The notes: generated by a model not told the origin, from the letters alone. A stretch of DNA of 12,607 bases from Paracoccaceae bacterium (GCA_029881635.1 JAOUMG010000016.1:1-12607), one strand, 5' to 3'; positions 1-7,751 are shown, counted from the stretch's first letter. Made by a program: numbers and translations.

Positions 1-469
1 CACCGCGGGCGGCGAACAAGGGGGCAGGGTGGGGCTTCTTTTCGGCCAGCGTATCACCGGCAATCACGGCATCAAAGTAAGTATCGAGTTTCAGAGCCGC
101 CAGAACAGATGTCGTCGCCGCACCCGGTTTGTTGGTACAGATGCCCAGCGGGTATCCCTTGGCCTGCAGGTCCGACAGTGCCTTGGCGACGTTTGGGTAG
201 ACCTCAGTCAGCTCAGCTGATCGTTTGGTATAGTCCGCGATCATCTGATCGGTGAGTGTCTTGTGCCGCCCCATGTCGATGTCGCGCGCCGCCAGCACCC
301 GCGCAACCAGCACTGGCGCCCCGTTGCCGACATAGCTTTGCACTTCGGCCCGATCCATCGGTGCCTTGCCTTCGCTTGCAAGCATTCTGTTCACTGCAGC
401 GTGCAGGTCAGGCACACTGTCGATCAGCGTTCCGTCCAGATCGAAGATGATGGCAGGGGGCGCGGTCAC
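1..469 (-). CDS. gph: Phosphoglycolate phosphatase (HAD family), 3' part missing
   Basis: Hydrolyses 2-phosphoglycolate to glycolate and phosphate in the cytoplasm, salvaging product of RuBisCO oxygenation or DNA repair. The visible 156 residues start VTAPPAIIFDLDGTLIDSVP: HAD motif I is DLDGT with nucleophile Asp10 and acid/base Asp12. Motif II is ICTNKP (Thr112) and the motif III lysine is Lys145 in KKPHP. The helical cap lies between motifs I and II. Motif IV (the acidic Mg ligands) lies beyond the window edge, since family members are about 220-230 residues. The GTG start at 469-467 overlaps the TGA of the preceding thioredoxin-like gene (GTGA), indicating translational coupling; another in-frame GTG lies 12 nt upstream (481-479). 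It is the last visible gene of the rpe operon, which suits a phosphoglycolate/pentose-phosphate role. Another HAD phosphatase specificity cannot be excluded. Confidence 0.9.
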   Translation of the reverse strand, partial: MTAPPAIIFDLDGTLIDSVPDLHAAVNRMLASEGKAPMDRAEVQSYVGNGAPVLVARVLAARDIDMGRHKTLTDQMIADYTKRSAELTEVYPNVAKALSDLQAKGYPLGICTNKPGAATTSVLAALKLDTYFDAVIAGDTLAEKKPHPAPLFAARG

Positions 470-1017
470 GCGTTTTTCCACTTGATGGAACAACCCATTG
501 ACGCGACCTGATCAACCGGACCCTTGCCTGTTTCGGCAATCTGGCGCATGGCCTCGTAAAGATCCCGGCGCGCATCCGGTACGGCCTGTCGCCCCGACGC
601 ATCCAGGCGTCCGCGATACTGCAGCCCCATCCTGTTATCAAACCCAAAGAAATCCGGTGTGCAAACCGCTCCGTAAGCCTTTGCAACCGCTTGTTTTTCG
701 TCAAAAAGATACGGAAAGGTGAATTTGTGGCGCGCAGCTTCGCGCACCATATTGTCAAAGTTGTCTTCGGGGTAGGCGGTGACGTCATTTGACGAAATTG
801 CTGCAACACCGATACCGATGGCCTGCAAGGCGGCAGCATCACGAACAATCCGGTCGATTATCGACTGCACATAGGGGCAGTGATTGCAAATGAACATGAT
901 CAGCGTGCCTTTGGGGCCTGCGACTTCTGCCAGTGACCAGTCACGACCATCGGTGCCGGGCAATTTGAAATCCGGGGCTTTCCATCCAAAATCACAGACC
1001 GGGGGTGTTGCTGCCAT
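466..1017 (-). CDS. Thioredoxin-like / AhpC-TSA-like protein with CxxC motif (PRX-like)
   Basis: A 183-residue protein with a thioredoxin fold. After a short N-terminal segment (FGWKAPDFKLPGTDG) comes the strand MFICNHCPYV with a CxxC pair at Cys44 and Cys47. The expected cis-Pro region is at Cys119-Pro121 (VCTPDFFGF). The C-terminal SMGCSIKWK motif (Cys176) is typical of the PRX-like subgroup of the AhpC/TSA family. No signal peptide or membrane segment is visible, so it is probably cytoplasmic. The exact substrate of this subgroup is unknown to me; a thiol-disulfide or peroxide-linked redox function is inferred from the motif. A strong ribosome site (GGAGG, 5 nt before ATG) overlaps the end of rpe, whose stop is only 9 nt upstream. 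Its stop overlaps the gph start. The four cysteines (8, 44, 47, 119) plus Cys176 allow several disulfide arrangements. Confidence 0.87.
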   Translation of the reverse strand: MAATPPVCDFGWKAPDFKLPGTDGRDWSLAEVAGPKGTLIMFICNHCPYVQSIIDRIVRDAAALQAIGIGVAAISSNDVTAYPEDNFDNMVREAARHKFTFPYLFDEKQAVAKAYGAVCTPDFFGFDNRMGLQYRGRLDASGRQAVPDARRDLYEAMRQIAETGKGPVDQVASMGCSIKWKNA

Positions 1018-1026
1018 TGTCGCCTC

Positions 1027-1713
1027 CTATCCCTTTTCAGCCGCCGTGCGGATCGCTGAAATATTACGGCCATAGACGGAAGGGTCGTTGACGGAACCGC
1101 CTGAAAAAACGGCCGAACCCGCGACAAGTACGTCGGCTCCAGCCGCCGATACCAGCGGTGCGGTCACCGGGGTGATACCACCGTCAATTTCAATGTGGAT
1201 CGGGCGATCGCCGATCATTTTACGTAAGGTTCGCACCTTATCTATCTGGGAATGAATGAATTTCTGGCCGCCAAAACCTGGATTGACCGTCATCACGCAA
1301 ACCAGGTCAATCATATCCATCAGGTGTTCAATGGATGAGGCTGGCGTCACTGGGTTAAGCGCGATGCCTGCCTTGGCGCCAGCGCCGCGAATGGCTTGCA
1401 AGGTGCGGTGTATGTGCGGACCGGCCTCGATATGTGCGGTGATGATGTCGGCGCCCGCAGCGGCAAAGGCTTCAATATAGGGATCGACGGGCGCGATCAT
1501 CAGATGGACATCCATGACGGTTTTGATATGCGGCCGTATGGCTTTGCATGTTGCTGGGCCAAAGGTCAGGTTCGGCACAAAATGCCCATCCATGACATCG
1601 ACATGAACCCAGTCACAGCCTTGATCTTCAATCGCACGGATCTCAGCGCCGAAATTGGCGAAGTCTGCGGACAGGATCGAAGGTGCAATCTTTATCCTGC
1701 GGTCGAATGTCAT
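1027..1713 (-). CDS. rpe: Ribulose-phosphate 3-epimerase
   Basis: Interconverts D-ribulose 5-phosphate and D-xylulose 5-phosphate in the pentose phosphate pathway or Calvin cycle. The 228-residue TIM barrel has all family motifs: IAPSILSADF near the N terminus, HVDVMDGHFVPN (metal ligands His37 and Asp39, the latter also a catalytic acid/base), DVHLM (His70), MTVNPGFGGQ phosphate loop (about 142-150), EIDGG (Asp177, second catalytic/metal residue) and VAGSAVF phosphate-binding loop (about 197-203). Length is normal. The start chosen is the ATG at 1713, preceded by GGAG 8 nt upstream; a longer reading from an ATG at 1785 would add 24 residues that do not look like family sequence. It is the first gene of the minus-strand operon with the thioredoxin-like gene and gph. 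Coupling rpe and gph recalls cbb operons, though no RuBisCO gene is in this window. Confidence 0.97.
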   Translation of the reverse strand: MTFDRRIKIAPSILSADFANFGAEIRAIEDQGCDWVHVDVMDGHFVPNLTFGPATCKAIRPHIKTVMDVHLMIAPVDPYIEAFAAAGADIITAHIEAGPHIHRTLQAIRGAGAKAGIALNPVTPASSIEHLMDMIDLVCVMTVNPGFGGQKFIHSQIDKVRTLRKMIGDRPIHIEIDGGITPVTAPLVSAAGADVLVAGSAVFSGGSVNDPSVYGRNISAIRTAAEKG

Positions 1714-1887
1714 TCGCTGATCTCCTGTCAAGCCGACTTGCGGTTCCTCTAACGCGGAATCGGGGGCCACGTCCAGCGCAGGCACCAGAGTTGCATGATT
1801 TGGCTCTTTTGTGCCCTCTGGCGCATATCAATATTACATAATTCTGCTTATCGGATATATGTATCTGATCGGCATGACCATGAAGAT

Positions 1888-1936
1888 ACCCCAAATACCA
1901 GCCTACCCCCACCTACACCGACAATTTATTTGGGGT
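1888..1936. repeat. 10-bp perfect inverted repeat with 29-nt spacer
   Basis: ACCCCAAATA (1888-1897) is matched by its exact reverse complement TATTTGGGGT (1927-1936). Outside a single mismatch the pairing continues with A-T and G-T pairs (1883-1886 against 1938-1941). The spacer is C- and A-rich. On the plus strand the right arm is followed by TCTTTTG, so a weak terminator-like hairpin is possible, but the long loop argues against it. The minus-strand reading GGTATTTGGGG...ATCTTCATG recalls a short sequence I have often seen between genes in Rhodobacteraceae. That resemblance is from memory. Confidence 0.5.
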
Positions 1937-2091
1937 CTTTTGAACTGGCAAATAGCAATCGGCATTGGTTAAGGTGGAAAGAAAACGTTTGGCCGCCGTT
2001 GGTTTGGCGAAGGATCGCCTTGCTCGATATTTCCGACGGGTCTGTATGACATTGAACTGCCGGCGGTTTCTGATACGAAACAAGTGTCCTG

Positions 2092-2126
2092 AATTTCGGC
2101 TACGTTCAGAAAGTATGGCCGAAATT
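2092..2126. repeat. 9-bp perfect inverted repeat just before the FrnE-type start
   Basis: AATTTCGGC (2092-2100) and GCCGAAATT (2118-2126) are exact reverse complements separated by 17 nt. The right arm ends 10 nt before the ATG at 2137, so it could be a regulator operator or an mRNA hairpin hiding the weak ribosome-binding region. The centre-to-centre arm distance of 26 bp is about two and a half helical turns. Confidence 0.5.
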
Positions 2127-2139
2127 AACAGAAAGTATG
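2107..2139 (+). repeat. 11-bp direct repeat overlapping the FrnE-type start codon
   Basis: CAGAAAGTATG occurs at 2107-2117 and again at 2129-2139, exactly 22 bp apart (two helical turns). The second copy contains the ATG start of the thiol oxidoreductase gene; the first contains an ATG that opens a 10-codon frame (MAEINRKYER) ending in TAA at 2145-2147. Either copy could act as a weak ribosome-binding context (CAGAAAG). No more copies were seen nearby. Confidence 0.5.
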
Positions 2140-2811
2140 AGAGATAAGCAATTGATTAGGCTAGATATTATTTCTGACATCGCCTGCCCCTGGTGCTATG
2201 TGGGCAAAGCCTATCTCGATCGGGCGCTTGAGGCACATCCTGAACATCCGTTTGAAATCGAATGGCATCCGTTTCAGTTGAACCCCGAGATGCCCATCAG
2301 CGGGATGGACCGTGCCGAATATATGGAGAAGAAATTCGGCGGTCGGGAAAATGCCGTCCGCGCTTACGCGCCGCTGGTTGAACATGCGCAAAAGGCAGGT
2401 TTGGTTTTGAACCTTGGCGATGTGAAACGAACGCCCAATACGCTGAACGCGCATCGTCTCATCCACTGGGCGGGATTGGAGGGACGTCAGACCCCGGTTG
2501 TTTCCGCCCTGTTTCGCGCACTTTGGCAGGAGGGTCGCGACATTGGTGATCTGCAGGTCCTGGCAGATGTAGCGGAACATTCCGGGCTGGACAGGGCAAT
2601 GATGCTGCGCCTGCTGGAGGGTGACGCTGACCGCGAAGACATCAGCGCGCGCGACGCCCATGCCCGTGAAAGGGGTGTTACCGGCGTTCCGACGTTCATT
2701 CTGGCCAATCAGCATGTGTTGCAAGGCGCCCAACCCAGCGAGGTTTGGGGCAGGATCATCGAGGAACTGACGGAGCAGTTAAACAATCCCGCCAAGAACT
2801 CAGCCGTATGA
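2137..2811 (+). CDS. DsbA-family thiol oxidoreductase, FrnE type
   Basis: A 224-residue cytoplasmic-looking protein (no signal peptide) of the DsbA/FrnE/2-hydroxychromene-2-carboxylate isomerase superfamily. The N-terminal strand LDIISDIACPWCYVG holds the CPWC active site (Cys17, Cys20). The helical insertion spans about residues 60-165. The family cis-proline loop is GVTGVPTFIL (Pro185), followed by the C-terminal helix. The WHPFQLNP stretch after the first helix (about 43-50) is characteristic of FrnE proteins. Expected chemistry is disulfide exchange with CPWC; the physiological substrate is unknown. The start is uncertain: the ATG at 2137 has only a weak upstream purine run, and a TTG at 2152 is an alternative losing five residues. 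It overlaps the MFS gene downstream by ATGA, so the two are probably one operon. Confidence 0.9.
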   Translation: MRDKQLIRLDIISDIACPWCYVGKAYLDRALEAHPEHPFEIEWHPFQLNPEMPISGMDRAEYMEKKFGGRENAVRAYAPLVEHAQKAGLVLNLGDVKRTPNTLNAHRLIHWAGLEGRQTPVVSALFRALWQEGRDIGDLQVLADVAEHSGLDRAMMLRLLEGDADREDISARDAHARERGVTGVPTFILANQHVLQGAQPSEVWGRIIEELTEQLNNPAKNSAV

Positions 2812-4031
2812 CCCCTGCCCGCGCCGTAGAAGCGCAATTGCGGCTTCCCCTTTTCGAATTTGTCGTCCTGATGGCGATGCTCTTCGCTCTGACCGCGTTT
2901 TCGATAGACTCGATGCTTCCAGCCTTGCCGCAGATCGCGAGCGAGCTTGTGCCGGCTGCCCCGAACAAAGCCCAGTTGATCATCGGAAGTTTTGTGCTTG
3001 GCATGGGTTTGGGAACGTTTATCACTGGCCCGTTGTCTGATGCCTTCGGAAGAAGGCGCGTTATCCTTTTGGGCGCCGGGCTTTATTCTATAGGCGCCGC
3101 ACTTGCCTATGTCGCGCCATCGCTGGAGTTGATTGTCGCGGCGCGCCTGTTGCAGGGGCTCGGTGTTGCGGGTCCGCGAATAGCGGCCATGGCACTTGTC
3201 CGCGACCTTTATGCGGGCCGCGAAATGGCGCGGATCATTTCAGTGATGATGATGGTTTTCGTCCTGGTGCCCGCCGTGGCACCGCTGATGGGGGCGGCGA
3301 TTATCAATCAGTTTGGCTGGCGCTCGATCTTCATGGCCTTTGTCCTGTTCGCGGCGGTGATATCGATCTGGTTTGGGCTTCGTCAGCCCGAAACGCTGCC
3401 CGCCGCGCGCAGGCGGCCGATGGACATGCGGCTGCTGGCTGCGGCCGCAAAGGAGATCATGACCCACCGCCTTGTCGCACTTGTCACCTTGGTGATGGCG
3501 CTGGCCTTTGCCACGCTCTTTGCCACCATTGCCACGGTCCAGCAGATATTCGACATAACCTACGACCGGGCAGAGGATTTCCCGGCGTGGTTTGCCTTCA
3601 TCGCGCTTGTGGCGGGTACCGGCAATCTCTTGAATGCGCGGTTGGTGATGCGTCTTGGCATGCGGCTGATGGTTATCGGTATATTTGGCGCCCAGATCGT
3701 CGTTTCCACCGTCATGGTCGTTTTGTTCTCATCCGGTTGGATGCCTGATGCGGCTGCATTCTGGGCTTTTCTATTTTGGGTGTGCTCGGTCTTTTTCACG
3801 GCGGGGCTTACCCTTGGCAACCTCAACGCTCTGGCGCTTGAGCCCATGGGTCATATCGCCGGAACGGCGGCCTCTGTCGTGTCGGCATTGGCCACGATCG
3901 GTTCGGTACTGATCGCCGTTCCGATCGGTCTGGCCTTTGATGGAACACCGTTGCCGTTGATGGTGGGGGTCTTGCTATGCTGCCTTGCCTCTTTGCCTAT
4001 CATGCTCATCCTGCCCAAAGCCGACCGGTGA
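2808..4031 (+). CDS. MFS multidrug-type exporter, Bcr/CflA family
   Basis: A 407-residue inner-membrane protein with about 12 hydrophobic segments, the length usual for proton-driven drug/H+ antiporters of the Bcr/CflA group. Typical features are DSMLPALPQI at the end of the first membrane helix (34-43), motif A GPLSDAFGRRR in loop 2-3 (74-84), and TM4 RLLQGLG with Arg113 followed by ALVRDLYAGREMAR (about 129-142), close to the Bcr signature. The central loop (about 191-218) is basic. The start is the ATG at 2808 overlapping the TGA of the FrnE-type gene (ATGA); a longer frame from 2745 would lie inside the upstream gene. There is no strong ribosome site, which fits translational coupling. 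Substrate is unknown; export of a drug, sulfur compound or metabolite are all possible. Nothing suggests truncation. Confidence 0.9.
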   Translation: MTPARAVEAQLRLPLFEFVVLMAMLFALTAFSIDSMLPALPQIASELVPAAPNKAQLIIGSFVLGMGLGTFITGPLSDAFGRRRVILLGAGLYSIGAALAYVAPSLELIVAARLLQGLGVAGPRIAAMALVRDLYAGREMARIISVMMMVFVLVPAVAPLMGAAIINQFGWRSIFMAFVLFAAVISIWFGLRQPETLPAARRRPMDMRLLAAAAKEIMTHRLVALVTLVMALAFATLFATIATVQQIFDITYDRAEDFPAWFAFIALVAGTGNLLNARLVMRLGMRLMVIGIFGAQIVVSTVMVVLFSSGWMPDAAAFWAFLFWVCSVFFTAGLTLGNLNALALEPMGHIAGTAASVVSALATIGSVLIAVPIGLAFDGTPLPLMVGVLLCCLASLPIMLILPKADR

Positions 4032-4312
4032 CAGGCGGCAATTTCTGCTATCCGATAACGGCTGGCCGATATTGGTTGTCAGCGGCGTTTCAACCCTAAT
4101 GATCGCACAGGCATGCCCCTAACCGCCAAATGGGTAGCCGCATTGGTCGGGAAAAGGTGTGAAAGCGTGTGGATGAGTTTGGGCGGAGTTGAGCGTTAAC
4201 TACCATCTGTTTACCAACCAGAACTCGGACGGACCAGAAAGAGATTTCCCTCCGACAACTCGGGGCGGCCAGTTTCCCCAACGGGTCGCCTCCATTTCCC
4301 TAGCCTGCCGCC
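4032..4312. other. Convergent spacer between MFS gene and mfd, no gene seen
   Basis: These 281 nt lie between two gene ends and show no supported coding frame. No classical stem plus T-run terminator was found for either gene. The hexamer TTTCCC recurs at 4245-4250, 4273-4278 and 4295-4300. GGGCGGC (4263-4269) and GCCGCCC (4307-4313) can pair across a 37-nt loop, which is too long to call a terminator. Confidence 0.5.
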
Positions 4313-7300
4313 CTATTTCGCCCTGGCGGCCAGATCGCGGGCAATGGCATGGGCGCCTTTGATCCGGTCGCTACCACGTGGCCAGTCGCGGCTGATGACG
4401 ATCTTGTTGTCCTTGACCTTGGCCAAGCCGCGCTCGGCCTGCAGAAATTCCACAAGACCAGCGGGATTGGCATATTTGTCGTTGTGGAACTGAACTGTCG
4501 CGCCTTTAGGGCCAGCGTCAAGGCGCGCGATGTCCGCACGTCGACAGAGCGCCTTTATGCGCATGACCAGTAGCAGGGTGTTAACCTCACGCGGAAGCGC
4601 GCCAAACCGGTCGATCAGTTCGGCGGCAAATCCTTCCATCTCGACCTTGTCGGTCAGGGTTGAAAGGCGACGATAGAGCCCAAGCCGTACATCGAGGTCA
4701 GGCACATAATCTTCGGGAATGAGGACGGGCACGCCAAGGTTTATCTGCGGCGACCATTGACCGTCTGCATCGACCGCGCTTTCGATCTCACCTGATCTTA
4801 TCTTGCCAATCGTTTCTTCGAGCATGGATTGATAAAGCTCATACCCTACCTCGGTTATATGCCCGGATTGCTCTTCGCCTAGAATATTCCCGGCCCCCCG
4901 CAGGTCAAGATCCTGACTGGCCAGCGAGAATCCCGCCCCAAGGCTGTCAAGGCTGCCCAGCAGACGCAGCCTTTTGGTGGCGGCAGGCGTCAGGGGTGCA
5001 CGGGGTTTGGTTGTCAGATAGCAATAGGCACGGGCTTTGGCCCGCCCTACCCGGCCCCGGATCTGGTACAACTGAGACAGGCCGAACATGTCGGCGCGGT
5101 GAATAATCATCGTGTTTGCGGTCGGAATATCAAGGCCGCTTTCCACAATCGTTGTTGCCAGAAGCACATCGTATTTCCCGTCGTAGAAGGCGTTCATACG
5201 GTCATCAAGTTCTCCAGCAGCCATCTGCCCATGGGCGATAACATAGGACACTTCGGGCACATGGTTTTTCAGGAAATCCTCGATCCCCGGCAGATCGGCA
5301 ATCCGCGGGACGACGTAAAAGCTCTGCCCGCCGCGATACCTTTCGCGCAACAGCGCCTCACGTATAGTCACAGAATCAAATTCGCTGACATAGGTGCGGA
5401 TCGCCAGCCGATCTACGGGTGGTGTCCCGATTATGCTTAGATCCCGGACCCCTGTGAGCGATAGTTGAAGTGTTCGCGGGATTGGCGTCGCGGTCAGGGT
5501 CAGCACATGAATTTCGCTGCGCATTTCCTTCAAGCGTTCTTTATGAGTAACGCCGAAATGCTGTTCTTCATCGACCACCAGCAGGCCGAGGTTGCGGAAT
5601 CTTACCGATTTGGCCAGGACGGCGTGGGTTCCGATGACAATGTCAACCGTGCCGTCGGCCAGACCGTCACGGGTCGCTTGGGCATCTTTTGCGCTGACAA
5701 AGCGCGACAAGGGGCGCACCGACATCGCCGTACCCCGGAACCGTTCAGAAAATGTTTTGTAATGCTGGCGCGCCAGCAACGTGGTTGGCGCGATAATCGC
5801 AACCTGCTTACCCGAAAACGCGGCAATAAAAGCGGCCCGCATCGCCACTTCGGTTTTGCCGAAGCCGACATCACCGACGATCAGCCTGTCCATCGGGTTG
5901 CCGCGCGCCAGATCGGCCACAACATCGTCAATCGCCGACATCTGGTCATCGGTTTCCTCATAGGGAAACCGGGCGGCGAAGGCGTCCCATTCGTGATGAG
6001 AGGCTTCCAGGATCGGGGCCTTGCGCAGCAACCGCTCTGCTGCCACACGGATCAGCCTTTCGGCGATCTGACGAATCCGGTCCTTCAGTTTGGCTTTCTT
6101 GGCCTGCCAAGCGCCGCCGCCAAGACGGTCCAGCAAACCTTCTTCATGGCCAAACCGGCTTAGCAGTTCGATATTCTCGACCGGCAGGTAAAGCCGGTCG
6201 CCGCCAGCATATTCGAGCGAAACACATTCATGCGGCGCACCAAGTGCCGTAATTGTTTCAAGCCCCTTGTAGCGCCCTACCCCGTGATCGACATGCACGA
6301 TCAGATCACCGGGTGACAATGATTGCGCTTCGGTCAGGAAATTTTCGGCCTTACGGCGCTTTCTTGCGCCGCGGATCAGCCTGTCGCCAAGCACGTCCTG
6401 TTCCGAGATGACGGTCAGGCCATCGCTTTCAAATCCGTGTTCCAAGGCCCAGACGGTCAGATAGAGGCTGCCTTTGCTTGGGGCCAGGTCACGGATGTCG
6501 CGCGCCAGATTGATGCCGGTGACATCTTCGTCCTCCAGCAGCCCTTTCAGCCTTTCGCGCGCACCGTCGGAATAGGACGCGACAACAACCTGACCGCTGT
6601 GGCGTTTTGCATCAATATGATCAGACAGAGCCCTAAAAAGGCTGACATTTTCTAGCTGGCGCTCTGGCGAAAAGTTTCGACCTATCCTGCCACCGGCATC
6701 CAGAACACCGGGCCCTGTTGCCTGTGGCAGCGCCACCAGCTGGATGACGCGATGGTCAGATAAGGCACTCTGCCAAGCCGCATCATCCAGATAAAGCAAC
6801 CCCGGCGGGCAGGGTTTGTAGATGGAATCCACCCGGTCTTTCCGCCGCAGGGCTTCATGGCGGGTGTCATACTGATCCTCGATGCTTTCCCAACGCGCCA
6901 AACGGGCGGGTATGATTTGATCGTCAAGCATGACGCTCGCGTCTGGCAGATAGTCAAACAGCGTTTCCAGCCCGTCGTGGAAAAACGGCAGCCAATGCTC
7001 CACGCCCGCATGTTTGCGGCCTGCGCTCACGGCCTCATAAAGCGGATCATCGGTTCCGGCCGCGCCAAATTCGATGCGGTAATTCTGGCGAAACCGGGTT
7101 ATGGCGGCTTCGTCCATGATCACTTCGGAAACCGGCGCAAGTTCCACCGATGTCAGTTTTTCCGTCGTGCGCTGGGTTGCCGGATCAAATCGGCGCGCCC
7201 CGTCGAGCACATCGCCGAACAGATCGAGCCGGACCGGACCACCCTCACCCGGCGGATAAATGTCGATAATGCCGCCACGCACCGCATAGTCGCCGGGCTC

Positions 7301-7747
7301 GGTCACTGTCGGACTTTGCGAAAACCCCATCCGAACCAGAAAGGTCCGCAGCGCTTTTTCATCGACCCTGTTGCCCACCTTTGCGGTAAAGACGGCCCTG
7401 GATAGTATTTTCCGGGATGGCACCCGTTGGGTTGCCGCGTTCAATGTGGTCAGCAGTATAAAGGGGGCAGCCATACCATGGGCCAACCCCGTCAATGTTG
7501 CCATACGCGCCGCGGACACGTCGGCATTGGGTGACACACGGTCATAAGGCAGGCAGTCCCAGGCGGGAAACGTCAGAACTACCGCCTCCGGCGCAAAAAA
7601 GGACAATGCGGCACGCATTGCCTCCATCCGCTTGTCGTCGCGCGCGACGGGTACAACCGATGCCCCCTTGACCAATTCCTGGGCCAAAAGGCGTGCGTCA
7701 TATCCCTCAGGGGCACCGGACAGTAAAAGATGTTTTGGCGGGTTCAT
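4313..7747 (-). CDS. mfd: Transcription-repair coupling factor
   Basis: Mfd displaces RNA polymerase stalled at DNA lesions and recruits UvrA for excision repair. The 1144-residue protein is complete. In order (positions approximate): UvrB-homology module 1-350; linker domain; RNA-polymerase-interacting domain 480-545 with LIVHVDHGVGRYKGLE; RecG-like SF2 translocase 580-960 with Walker A GDVGFGKT (625-632), DEEQ box (726-729), LTATPIPR, and motif VI QIRGRVGRAK (895-904); then TRG-type LDLRGAGNILG; and the C-terminal D7 domain 1010-1110. All motor residues are present. The start is placed at the ATG at 7747, with AGGTGAG four nt upstream; a GTG at 7756 would add three residues. The gene upstream, a small membrane protein, ends 30 nt before this start, so they are likely co-transcribed. 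Confidence 0.97.
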   Translation of the reverse strand: MNPPKHLLLSGAPEGYDARLLAQELVKGASVVPVARDDKRMEAMRAALSFFAPEAVVLTFPAWDCLPYDRVSPNADVSAARMATLTGLAHGMAAPFILLTTLNAATQRVPSRKILSRAVFTAKVGNRVDEKALRTFLVRMGFSQSPTVTEPGDYAVRGGIIDIYPPGEGGPVRLDLFGDVLDGARRFDPATQRTTEKLTSVELAPVSEVIMDEAAITRFRQNYRIEFGAAGTDDPLYEAVSAGRKHAGVEHWLPFFHDGLETLFDYLPDASVMLDDQIIPARLARWESIEDQYDTRHEALRRKDRVDSIYKPCPPGLLYLDDAAWQSALSDHRVIQLVALPQATGPGVLDAGGRIGRNFSPERQLENVSLFRALSDHIDAKRHSGQVVVASYSDGARERLKGLLEDEDVTGINLARDIRDLAPSKGSLYLTVWALEHGFESDGLTVISEQDVLGDRLIRGARKRRKAENFLTEAQSLSPGDLIVHVDHGVGRYKGLETITALGAPHECVSLEYAGGDRLYLPVENIELLSRFGHEEGLLDRLGGGAWQAKKAKLKDRIRQIAERLIRVAAERLLRKAPILEASHHEWDAFAARFPYEETDDQMSAIDDVVADLARGNPMDRLIVGDVGFGKTEVAMRAAFIAAFSGKQVAIIAPTTLLARQHYKTFSERFRGTAMSVRPLSRFVSAKDAQATRDGLADGTVDIVIGTHAVLAKSVRFRNLGLLVVDEEQHFGVTHKERLKEMRSEIHVLTLTATPIPRTLQLSLTGVRDLSIIGTPPVDRLAIRTYVSEFDSVTIREALLRERYRGGQSFYVVPRIADLPGIEDFLKNHVPEVSYVIAHGQMAAGELDDRMNAFYDGKYDVLLATTIVESGLDIPTANTMIIHRADMFGLSQLYQIRGRVGRAKARAYCYLTTKPRAPLTPAATKRLRLLGSLDSLGAGFSLASQDLDLRGAGNILGEEQSGHITEVGYELYQSMLEETIGKIRSGEIESAVDADGQWSPQINLGVPVLIPEDYVPDLDVRLGLYRRLSTLTDKVEMEGFAAELIDRFGALPREVNTLLLVMRIKALCRRADIARLDAGPKGATVQFHNDKYANPAGLVEFLQAERGLAKVKDNKIVISRDWPRGSDRIKGAHAIARDLAARAK

Positions 7748-7751
7748 GCCG

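Larger units (their letters stand above)
1714..2136. other. Divergent spacer between rpe and the FrnE-type gene, no convincing gene
   Basis: This 423-nt stretch separates two divergently transcribed units. It is visibly more AT-rich than its surroundings, and the small open frames in it lack ribosome sites and recognisable protein motifs. It holds several repeats: an imperfect inverted repeat (GC-CCAGAG at 1782-1790 against CTCTGG-GC at 1816-1824), a 10-bp perfect inverted repeat (1888-1936), a 9-bp perfect inverted repeat (2092-2126) and an 11-bp direct repeat (2107-2139). A weak candidate promoter for the rightward gene is TTGAAC (2052-2057), 16 bp, TACGAA (2074-2079). No clear rpe promoter was found by eye. 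Confidence 0.6.

Noticed and set aside
408..848. 146-codon minus-strand frame overlapping the thioredoxin-like gene and gph
   Set aside because: It is a shifted reading of two well-supported genes, and its protein looks like low-information Arg/Cys-rich sequence.
1795..2147. Two small open frames (1795-2049 and 1965-2147) in the rpe spacer
   Set aside because: Neither has a ribosome site; both proteins are compositionally odd and show no family resemblance, so the spacer is treated as non-coding.
2745..2807. Upstream start for the MFS exporter at 2745
   Set aside because: The added 21 residues lie within the FrnE-type gene in another frame and are hydrophilic. The ATGA overlap at 2808 is the usual coupled start.
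4168..4176. TGTGGATGA, one mismatch from a DnaA box
   Set aside because: A single imperfect box in a convergent spacer, without AT-rich unwinding DNA or other boxes, does not suggest an origin.
4196..4215. TTAAC...TTTACC, considered as a CtrA site
   Set aside because: CtrA needs TTAA-N7-TTAA. The spacing and second half-site do not match, and no gene start lies nearby.
4263..4313. GGGCGGC / GCCGCCC pairing as an mfd terminator
   Set aside because: The loop would be 37 nt, the stem includes the stop codon, and there is no T-run on the minus strand.
5465..6163. 232-codon open frame on the plus strand inside mfd
   Set aside because: It is fully antisense to the conserved helicase core of mfd, has no ribosome site or known motif, and is explained by GC-rich codon bias in the real gene.
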